Below are positions 1 to 6,087 of a stretch of DNA of 10,688 nucleotides, piece by piece. The DNA is taken from contig DAGU01000021.1 of the NCBI GenBank assembly GCA_002498285.1, positions 5,235-15,922 on the forward strand. The letters run 5' to 3'. This DNA comes from Methanomassiliicoccus sp. UBA386. GTDB taxonomy: Archaea > Thermoplasmatota > Thermoplasmata > Methanomassiliicoccales > Methanomassiliicoccaceae. Below the pieces are notes generated by a model. It did not search any database and was not told where the DNA came from. It saw only the letters and a program-made list of their open reading frames with translations. A program made the translations under genes and the position numbers. Each line of letters opens with the position of its first letter. Position 1 is the first letter of the stretch.

Positions 1-1407
1 GTGGAATCATCGCACCTCAGCCCCTACCGTTATGCTGAACAGGCCATCCTCCACGGCACCACGGCGGTCGTGGCCGACCCCTCGCCGGCCTGCGCCACGG
101 CTGGAGCTAACGGGCTTGACTACATGACGGAGGCGGGCCGCTCCACCCCGCTGAAGTTCCATTTCACCGTTCCGTCCGACATCCCCGGACTGGGCTGGCA
201 GCAGGTCCGCTCCCTGCTGTCGCGGGACGAGTTCGTGGCCCTGGGAGAGGTAACGGACCACGAGGGCCTGATCGAGGAGCAGCAGGGCATGATGGGCAAG
301 GTGGAAGTGGCCTACCAGGCGGGAAAGCCCATCGACGGCCACGCCCCCGGCCTGAGAGGCTTCCGCCTGGACCGCTACATCATGGGCGGTGTGACGTCCG
401 ACCATGAGTCCTCCACTCCCGAGGAGGCAGAGGAGAAGCATCGCAAGGGCATGACAATCGCCCTGAGGGAGAGCAGCGCCGGCCGGGACATGAAGGCGTT
501 GATGCCCTTCGCCCTCAAGAACCGCCATCTCTATGCCACCGACCACCTGAGGGCCAGGGACCTAGTGGGCGGGCACATCGACCGCCTGCTGCGCATGGCG
601 GTGGAGGGCGGCATCGACCCCGTGCAGGCGGTGCGGGCGGCGACCGCATGGCCCGCCAAGCATTACAGCCTGGACGCCGGCGTCCTGCAGGTGGGCGCGC
701 CCGCCGACATCACGGTGGTCAGCGACCTCCACTCCTTCAACGTGCTGGAGACGTGGATCGACGGCGATCTGGTGGCAAGGAACGGCGAGCTGCTGTATCT
801 CGGCAGCCTGCCCATACCAGTGGAGCCGATGTTCCCCACCATGCGTCTGAGCGAGATCGACGTCCGGGCGTCCGGACGAACCGCTCCCGTCAGGGTCATG
901 CACGTCGGCCGCCGCGGAGAGGTCACATGGGGGCAGGAGGAGCTACCCGTCGCCGACGGAAGCATCGTGGCCGACCCCATCCGCGACGTGCTCTACATGG
1001 TCTGGGCCGACCCGTCCCGCGATTGGTCGCTGCGCGTTGGCTTCGTCAGGGGCTTCGAGCTGCGGGGCGGGGCCATCGCCACCTCGGAGGTGCACAAGTT
1101 CGGAGGCATCGTCAGCGTGGCCACCACCCTTACGGGCGCGCGAGACGCCATGAACGAGGTGGTCGCGGCCGGAGGGGGCTCGGCGGCCATGCTGGACGGT
1201 GATCTGGCGCTGCTGGCACTTCCAGTGGCTGGCCTGATGTCCGATCTGCCCCCCAGGGAGGTGGCCGCATTGGAGCTTGACCTCATGGACTTCACCCGGC
1301 GGATGGGCTGCCCCATGGACGACCCCTTCCTGGCGCTGGCCTCCATGGGTCCGTACCTGCCGGCGGCGTTCCAGGTGGAGCGCACCGTAATGTCGGTCGG
1401 AGTCTGA
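1..1407 (+). CDS. ade: Adenine deaminase family protein, divergent, 5' end outside the window
   Basis: This is the C-terminal ~468 residues of an amidohydrolase of the adenine deaminase family (adenine to hypoxanthine plus ammonia, cytoplasmic). The first codon, GTG, is not a start: it encodes the Val of the family motif (H)VESS, so the N-terminal part with the metal-binding HxH lies upstream. Conserved features, numbered from the window start, are GE at 82-83, DGHAPGL at 112-118, HES at 135-137, the TD of 180-181 and GHID at 191-194, then the C-terminal domain with PVAGLMSDLP at 408-417 and DPFLAL at 441-446. Three usually conserved signatures are altered: DPHE reads DPSP (26-29), TDD reads TDH (180-182), and HDSHN reads HKFGG (365-369). 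Membership of the family is secure. Whether it still deaminates adenine is uncertain. Two phosphoribosyltransferase genes follow on the same strand, which fits purine salvage. Confidence 0.85.
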   Translation: MESSHLSPYRYAEQAILHGTTAVVADPSPACATAGANGLDYMTEAGRSTPLKFHFTVPSDIPGLGWQQVRSLLSRDEFVALGEVTDHEGLIEEQQGMMGKVEVAYQAGKPIDGHAPGLRGFRLDRYIMGGVTSDHESSTPEEAEEKHRKGMTIALRESSAGRDMKALMPFALKNRHLYATDHLRARDLVGGHIDRLLRMAVEGGIDPVQAVRAATAWPAKHYSLDAGVLQVGAPADITVVSDLHSFNVLETWIDGDLVARNGELLYLGSLPIPVEPMFPTMRLSEIDVRASGRTAPVRVMHVGRRGEVTWGQEELPVADGSIVADPIRDVLYMVWADPSRDWSLRVGFVRGFELRGGAIATSEVHKFGGIVSVATTLTGARDAMNEVVAAGGGSAAMLDGDLALLALPVAGLMSDLPPREVAALELDLMDFTRRMGCPMDDPFLALASMGPYLPAAFQVERTVMSVGV

Positions 1408-1412
1408 GAAAG

Positions 1413-1420
1413 GCTATATC
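1413..1420 (+). promoter_or_regulatory. Candidate TATA box for the first phosphoribosyltransferase gene
   Basis: GCTATATC lies just after the adenine deaminase stop codon and about 55 bases before the ATG at 1474. Transcription would start near 1440, giving a leader of about 30 bases. That leader would hold a hairpin and a Shine-Dalgarno site (GGAAGGT, 1461-1467). It is seen by eye only, and co-transcription with the upstream gene is equally possible. Confidence 0.4.
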
Positions 1421-1442
1421 CGCCATGACGCATCACTCGCCG

Positions 1443-1461
1443 CGTCGGGCCTTGCCCGGCG
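1443..1461 (+). other. GC-rich hairpin next to the Shine-Dalgarno site
   Basis: CGTCGGGC (1443-1450) pairs with GCCCGGCG (1454-1461) over 8 bp, with one G-U wobble and a CTT loop. Its last base is the first G of the Shine-Dalgarno site GGAAGGT, whose core is 6 bases before the ATG at 1474. No T-run follows, so a terminator role for the upstream gene is not supported. An effect on ribosome access is possible. Confidence 0.4.
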
Positions 1462-1473
1462 GAAGGTCATGGG

Positions 1474-2133
1474 ATGACAGAGAAGGAATGCTTCCGGTGC
1501 AAACTGGTCACCTACGATGAGATAGTTGAGTGGACGACAGACCTGGCCAAGAAGATCAGGGCCTGCAATTGCAAGCCAACCGTCATCGTTGGCCTGACCC
1601 GGGGAGGCTGGGTCCCGGCCCGGCTGCTGTGCGATCTCCTCGGCGTGAAGAAGCTGTACGCCGTGAAGACCGAGCACTGGGGCGTAACGGCCAATCCCAA
1701 TGGGAAGGCGCTTCTGACCCAGGAGCTCAATGTCGACATCGAGAAGGAGGAGGTGCTGTTGGTCGATGACATCACCGACACCGGCGAATCCATGTCGATC
1801 GCCAAGGCCCACCTGCAGGACATGGGCCCCGAGGTGCTCAAGTGTGCCGCCCTGCTGCACATCACCCACTCCAAGTTCCTGCCGGACTTCTACTCGGTCG
1901 AGGTGCCGGAGGATAACTGGGCCTGGTTCATCTTCCCATGGAACCGCAACGAGGACCTCAGGACGTTGATCCCCAAGACCCTGTATGAGGAGAAGGGCGT
2001 GGCCGACATTCAGAAGGCGTTCCGGGAGCAGTTCCAGATGAACATCCCGCTGGAGGACGTCAACATCACCCTCGGGGACCTTGAGGCCGCCGGGAAGGTC
2101 AAGCGGTCCGGGGAGAAGTGGACGAGGGCCTGA
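1474..2133 (+). CDS. Purine phosphoribosyltransferase-like protein (COG2236 type)
   Basis: This is a 219-residue type I phosphoribosyltransferase, predicted to join a free purine base (hypoxanthine, guanine or xanthine) to PRPP. The PRPP-binding signature VLLVDDITDTGESM is at 94-107. The pyrophosphate loop region is GLTRGGWVPAR at 40-50. DNWAWFIFPWN at 147-157 resembles the W-x-x-FPW base-binding hood of archaeal COG2236 enzymes. Residues ~165-219 form an extension beyond the catalytic fold that looks like a small helical or winged-helix domain. The ATG start is supported by GGAAGGT 6 bases upstream. It lies 66 bases after the adenine deaminase homologue and 37 before a second phosphoribosyltransferase. 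Hypoxanthine made by a deaminase would be a natural substrate, but specificity cannot be read from the sequence. Confidence 0.87.
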   Translation: MTEKECFRCKLVTYDEIVEWTTDLAKKIRACNCKPTVIVGLTRGGWVPARLLCDLLGVKKLYAVKTEHWGVTANPNGKALLTQELNVDIEKEEVLLVDDITDTGESMSIAKAHLQDMGPEVLKCAALLHITHSKFLPDFYSVEVPEDNWAWFIFPWNRNEDLRTLIPKTLYEEKGVADIQKAFREQFQMNIPLEDVNITLGDLEAAGKVKRSGEKWTRA

Positions 2134-2170
2134 CGCATGGCTTAAGAACGACGCGGCGCATGCTCCCGCC

Positions 2171-2725
2171 GTGCTCGAACTTCTCCGAGAATCGTTCCGC
2201 CGTGCCACGGTGATGCGCGTCAACTCCTACGATTATATAGTGCACCCGCTCCTGGATGGCGTGCCGGCGGTGGAGCCGGAGCTGCTGGAGGAGGTGATCA
2301 ACGCCATGTTCGAGACGGGGGACATGGATTGCGACCTCATCGTGGCCCCGGAGGCCATGGCACTGCCCCTGGCGGCCCCGCTGTCGATGATGAGCGACAT
2401 CCCTTATGTCGTGGTGCGCAAGCGATCCTACGGGCTGGAGGGGGAGATAAGGGTCGAGCAGTCCACCGGGTACTCCAGCGGCGCGATGTACCTCAACGGC
2501 GTGGAGCGGGGAGACCGCGTGGTGGTGGTGGACGACGTCCTTAGCACCGGCGGTACCCTTCGCGGCATCGTAAAGGCGCTTCGCGCGGCGGGGGCCGAGG
2601 TGGCGGACGTCCTGGTGGTGGCCGATAAAGGCAACCGCGCGGCGGAGCTGGAGAAAGAGCTGGGACTTAGGATCCAGTGCATGGTCCGCCTCGAAGTGAA
2701 GGACGGCCGCGTTCTGGTCAAGTGA
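2171..2725 (+). CDS. hpt: Archaeal hypoxanthine/guanine phosphoribosyltransferase (HGPRTase-like)
   Basis: This 184-residue protein matches the archaeal HGPRTase family (about 185 residues), which converts hypoxanthine or guanine plus PRPP to IMP or GMP. Family hallmarks are DGVPAVEPELLEEV at 29-42, EAMALPLAAPLS at 61-72, VRKRSYGLEGE at 82-92 and the PRPP motif VVVVDDVLSTGGT at 117-129. The reading frame opens further upstream, but that part overlaps the previous gene. The GTG at 2171 gives V/M-LELLRESF, which fits the family N-terminus, so I chose it. No Shine-Dalgarno site precedes it. A weak AT-rich stretch, CTTAAG, about 27 bases upstream could serve a leaderless transcript. Its TGA touches the TGA of the convergent permease gene (TGATCA at 2723-2728), so there is no room for a separate terminator. 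Confidence 0.9.
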   Translation: MLELLRESFRRATVMRVNSYDYIVHPLLDGVPAVEPELLEEVINAMFETGDMDCDLIVAPEAMALPLAAPLSMMSDIPYVVVRKRSYGLEGEIRVEQSTGYSSGAMYLNGVERGDRVVVVDDVLSTGGTLRGIVKALRAAGAEVADVLVVADKGNRAAELEKELGLRIQCMVRLEVKDGRVLVK

Positions 2726-3517
2726 TCACCTGGTCAGCCGTTTCTTCATCAGCCTCACGGCCAGATAGGTCGCCGCCGCGGTCATGGCCATGATGTATGC
2801 GAACGCCACGAGGTCCAACGGTGACGACAGCCCGAGGGACATATTCCTGACGAGCAGAGTGGTGTGGGTCAACGGCAGTGCATAGGCGAGCGGTTCGGCC
2901 GCTCCAAGCTGACTTATCGGGAAGAACGTCCCTCCGAACAGGAACATGGGCGTGATGAGCAGGAAGAAGGGATAGTTGAACGAATCTATGTTGGGCACCA
3001 GGGCGGTAAAGATCATCGCCAGGGCGGAGAACATCAGGCCGGCCAGGAAGGTGATGGGCGGCACCAGCAGAACGGTCAGGGACGTGAACTGGATGGCCGG
3101 GAACAGCAGCCAGCCCATGAGCGCGATGACCGCCAGCACGATGGTGGAGTTGATCAGGCTCTTGCTGGCGCCCCACATGATCTCCCCGATGATGACGTCC
3201 TCCAAGCTTACTGGCGTGGCCACAATGGCGTCGAACGTCTTCTGGTAGTGCATCCGCACGAACGAACCGTATGTGCATTCGAAGAAGCCGCCATACATCG
3301 CCGATATGGATATCAGGCCGGGAGCCAGGAAGCGAATGTACTCGATCGGCTGCCCCGCATAGGTCAGGCCGGCCACCAGGCCGCCGAAGCCCAGGCCCAT
3401 GGCCACCAGGTACAGCAGGGGCTCGAAGATGGAAGGAAGGAAATTGGTCTTCCAGGTCTTGAAGAACACATCGGCGTTGCGCCTCCACACCGCCACTGCT
3501 CCCCTCCCGATGTTCAT
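2726..3517 (-). CDS. ABC-2 type transporter permease (NodJ/DrrB-like)
   Basis: This is a 263-residue integral membrane subunit of an ABC exporter. About six hydrophobic segments are visible, near residues 30-50, 62-82, 117-140, 146-172, 180-203 and 235-256. The conserved ABC-2/NodJ cytoplasmic stretch runs from FVRMHYQKTFDAIVATPVS (86-104) into EDVIIGEIMWG (106-116). ITPMFLFGGTFFP at 188-200 is also typical of the family. The ATG overlaps the stop codon of the ATPase gene (ATGA, 3514-3517), so the two are translationally coupled and should form one transporter. GAGGG stands just before the ATG as a Shine-Dalgarno site. The substrate is unknown; relatives export lipid-like molecules, oligosaccharides or drugs, and nothing nearby narrows this. 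Confidence 0.92.
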   Translation of the reverse strand: MNIGRGAVAVWRRNADVFFKTWKTNFLPSIFEPLLYLVAMGLGFGGLVAGLTYAGQPIEYIRFLAPGLISISAMYGGFFECTYGSFVRMHYQKTFDAIVATPVSLEDVIIGEIMWGASKSLINSTIVLAVIALMGWLLFPAIQFTSLTVLLVPPITFLAGLMFSALAMIFTALVPNIDSFNYPFFLLITPMFLFGGTFFPISQLGAAEPLAYALPLTHTTLLVRNMSLGLSSPLDLVAFAYIMAMTAAATYLAVRLMKKRLTR

Positions 3518-4425
3518 TCCCTCAGCCCCCTGCCGGTGAGGCGCAGGAACACGTCCTCCAGCGTCGCGGTGCGGACGGTCGAGTAGACGTCAGGATAAAG
3601 CCGCCGGAACTCCTGGTTTATGGCCCGGCACTCGTTCGAGTACACGTACAGGCGGTCGGCGGAGCGCTCCACCTGCTGTCCCCGGGAGCGTAGATATCGC
3701 TCGGCCGCGTCGTCCGCCTCCATCGCCTCCATGACGCAATCGCCCACCACGTCCGCTATCATCCTTCGAGGGGCCCCCTCCATCAGGAACCTCCCGTGCT
3801 CCATGATCACCAGGCGGTCGCACAGCTGCTCGGCCTCGTCCATGTAGTGCGTGGTGAGTACGATGGTCCTGCCCTCTCGCTTGAGCTGCCGCACCCGCTC
3901 CCATATGAGGTGCCGGGCCTGTGGGTCCAGACCGGTGGTCGGCTCATCCAGTATGATTATGTCCGGATCATTGATCAGCGCCCTTGCGACGATGAGCCGG
4001 CGCTTCATGCCGCCCGACAGCTTCTCGATCATGACCTTCCGTTTCTCTTCCAGCTGCATGAACTTCAGCAGCTCGTCGGCCCTCCGGACGGCCTGGTCCT
4101 TGGGCATGCCGAAGTAGCGGGCGTAGCTGGTGAGGTTCTGCACCACGTTGAAGTCCGGGTCGAGGTTATTGTCCTGCGGTGCGACTCCCAGCCGGGCCTT
4201 GATCTCTCGCGGATGGGCACCCACCTCCATGCCCAGCACCTCCAGTCTTCCCGACGTCACCGGCGACACGCACTGGATCATGCGGATGACAGTGGACTTC
4301 CCAGCTCCGTTCGGCCCCAGGAAACCGAAGATCTCCCCCCGCTTGATGTCGAAGGTGATATGGTCGACAGCGGTAAGGTCCTCATACTTCTTCACGAGGT
4401 CGCGGGCGACCACCACGGGAGGCAT
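3514..4425 (-). CDS. ABC transporter ATP-binding protein (NodI/DrrA-like)
   Basis: This is a 303-residue nucleotide-binding subunit with every motif intact: Walker A GPNGAGKST at 37-45, Q-loop Q84, signature LSGGM at 136-140, Walker B IIILDEPTTG at 156-165 and switch His193. PQDNNLDPDFNVVQNL at 83-98 and ARYFG at 102-106 are characteristic of the NodI/DrrA branch. The tail, ~220-303, ending in TATLEDVFLRLTG (287-299), is the DUF4162-like regulatory extension of that branch. It would power the permease encoded immediately downstream. The ATG is the only plausible start, since an in-frame TGA lies four codons upstream. A TATA-like element about 29 bases upstream suggests a leaderless or very short leader. 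Confidence 0.94.
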   Translation of the reverse strand: MPPVVVARDLVKKYEDLTAVDHITFDIKRGEIFGFLGPNGAGKSTVIRMIQCVSPVTSGRLEVLGMEVGAHPREIKARLGVAPQDNNLDPDFNVVQNLTSYARYFGMPKDQAVRRADELLKFMQLEEKRKVMIEKLSGGMKRRLIVARALINDPDIIILDEPTTGLDPQARHLIWERVRQLKREGRTIVLTTHYMDEAEQLCDRLVIMEHGRFLMEGAPRRMIADVVGDCVMEAMEADDAAERYLRSRGQQVERSADRLYVYSNECRAINQEFRRLYPDVYSTVRTATLEDVFLRLTGRGLRE

Positions 4426-4450
4426 ATGAACTGATGCTCAACTCCCCTTT

Positions 4451-4458
4451 CATAAACC
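4451..4458 (-). promoter_or_regulatory. Candidate TATA box for the ABC exporter operon
   Basis: Read on the minus strand, GGTTTATG is centred about 29 bases before the ATG at 4425, the spacing expected for a leaderless archaeal transcript. A GGGGAGT at 4441-4447 is about 15 bases from the ATG. It would fall outside such a transcript, so it is probably not used as a Shine-Dalgarno site. Confidence 0.4.
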
Positions 4459-4467
4459 TTATCGGAC
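4452..4467 (+). promoter_or_regulatory. Promoter-region element shared with the rpl3 upstream region
   Basis: ATAAACCTTATCGGAC in the divergent region between the exporter operon and the membrane protein gene matches ATAACCCTTATCGGAC at 9765-9780 in 15 of 16 bases. Both copies lie in AT-rich promoter-like sequence on the same strand as the downstream gene. The left part, TCATAAACC, could be the plus-strand TATA element for the gene at 4549. Confidence 0.35.
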
Positions 4468-4548
4468 GCTCCGCCGGCATCCATGATCGGCGATGCGTAT
4501 GCTGAACGTAGTGGCTTCCGCTAACCAATGCCCGAGGCAGTTCATGGC

Positions 4549-6087
4549 ATGGACCCCTCCCTGCTCTCCGCCGCCATCCTCTTTTCATTGCTGGGAGCCG
4601 TCCTGGGCTGCGGCACCGGGGCGGCCCCGGGCATCCATGTCAACACGCTCTGCCTTCTGTTGACCTCCTCGCTGGGCGCCCTGCTTCCGGCGGCCGCGTC
4701 GGCGGCGATATGGCTCGGCGTCTCCGGGGACGATGCGCCCATCCTCCTGGCGTGCCTGATCGTCTCCGCCGCGGCGTCGCATTCCTTCCTTGACTTCCTT
4801 CCATCAGTCTTCCTGGGAGCGCCGGACGAGGGCGATTCCCTCTCCACGCTTCCGGGCCACCGCTTGCTGCTGCAAGGAAGAGGGCGAGAAGCGGTGGAGC
4901 ACGCGGCGTCGGGCGCGCTGGTGGGCGGTGCGTTGGCCGTGGCGCTGTGCGTGCCGCTCTACTTCGTCCTCGGCCCGCCTCTGAACCTGCACCCGGTGGT
5001 GGACTCCCTGTCCCTGGCGGTGGTGATGATGGCGCTGGCGCTGTTGGTCCTATCGGAGCGGGGCGGGGAGGTGGTCGCCGAGATAATGGTCCGGAAGGCC
5101 GTGAGGTCGGCCCGGCCGCTGAGCCTGGCCCGCCCGGTGCCGGTGCACGGTGAGCCGGTGGTCATCCGGGGCAGGGTGGTGAGGGAGCGGTGCTCCACTG
5201 TGCTGATAACGCCCACGGGCCGGTGGCGACTGCGCGGCTACGCGCCGCGGGGTGAGGTCGCGGTCGATGGCGTGTGGGCCTTGAGGACGCATCGCGCCCA
5301 GAAGAGAATGGCCGCCATCGCCCTCATCCTCCTGTCCGGGTTGCTGGGCCTGGTGGTCATGGACCGCCGTTTGCCCCTGGATGACCTGGCGGGCTTGGAC
5401 CTCAGTCCGATGTTTCCCCTCCTCACCGGGCTGTTCGGCGTTCCGACCCTCCTGAGCTCCAGCTCGGCATCCCTCCCGCCGCAGCAGGATGCTGGTGCCC
5501 GGCCCCGCATGGGGCTCAGCTCCCTAGGCGCCCTGGCCGGGGCGGCCGTAGGGTGGTTCCCAGGCATATCGTCCACCACCGGCGTGATACTGGTATCCCA
5601 CTTCGTCAGGAAGGGCAATGATGCCGGAGGCTTCATAGCCATGGTCTCCGCCGTCGGGACGGCCTCGGCGGTCTTCGGCATCCTGGCCCTGGCCGTTGCC
5701 CACAAGGGCCGCTCGGGGGCCCTGCTCGCCGTGAAGGACGTCCTGGGAGGCACGCTGCCCTTCGAGCAGTTCCCCCTCCTGCTGGCCGGCGTGCTCGTCG
5801 GCTGCGCGGTCGGGAACGGCGCGCTGCTTTGGCTGGGGGCATGGTTCGCCCGCTCCGCCTCGAGGATCGACGCGCCCCGTCTCAACCGCGCCATCCTCCT
5901 TCTGTTGCTCCTTCTCACGGTAGCGTTCAACGGCGTTCCAGGCGTTCTCGTCCTCGTTGCATCGACGATCCTCGGGATGGTGCCGCCGGCCATGGGCGTG
6001 GGGCGCGTGCACCTCACCGGCTGCCTCCTCGTCCCGGTACTGCTCTTCCTCCTCGACATAAGGGACGTGGCCTCAGCGGCGCTGTGA
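4549..6087 (+). CDS. DUF112/TctA-like multispanning membrane protein
   Basis: This 512-residue membrane protein belongs to the archaeal DUF112 (TctA-like) group, distant relatives of the large permease subunit of tripartite tricarboxylate transporters. Key family features are GTGAAPGIHVNT at 22-33, FLDFLPSVFLGAPDEGDSL at 80-98 followed by LPGHRLLLQGRG at 101-112, and a second Pro-Gly motif GWFPGISSTTG at 335-345. Hydrophobic segments are spread over 5-60, 62-85, 120-170, 253-305, 325-350 and 360-505. Residues ~198-245 are polar and beta-rich, look like a small soluble domain, and account for the length above that of the simple ~400-residue relatives. A frame-matched ATG at 4528 is possible, but 4549 has GAGG 11 bases upstream and fits the family N-terminus. 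Its 3' end overlaps the convergent polymerase gene by 15 bases. No TctB or TctC partner is present, so the substrate is unknown. Confidence 0.85.
   Translation: MDPSLLSAAILFSLLGAVLGCGTGAAPGIHVNTLCLLLTSSLGALLPAAASAAIWLGVSGDDAPILLACLIVSAAASHSFLDFLPSVFLGAPDEGDSLSTLPGHRLLLQGRGREAVEHAASGALVGGALAVALCVPLYFVLGPPLNLHPVVDSLSLAVVMMALALLVLSERGGEVVAEIMVRKAVRSARPLSLARPVPVHGEPVVIRGRVVRERCSTVLITPTGRWRLRGYAPRGEVAVDGVWALRTHRAQKRMAAIALILLSGLLGLVVMDRRLPLDDLAGLDLSPMFPLLTGLFGVPTLLSSSSASLPPQQDAGARPRMGLSSLGALAGAAVGWFPGISSTTGVILVSHFVRKGNDAGGFIAMVSAVGTASAVFGILALAVAHKGRSGALLAVKDVLGGTLPFEQFPLLLAGVLVGCAVGNGALLWLGAWFARSASRIDAPRLNRAILLLLLLLTVAFNGVPGVLVLVASTILGMVPPAMGVGRVHLTGCLLVPVLLFLLDIRDVASAAL

Noticed and set aside
648..1202. 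184-codon plus-strand frame inside the adenine deaminase gene
   Set aside because: It is extremely Arg/Gly-rich with no domain signal and fully contained in a recognisable gene in another frame.
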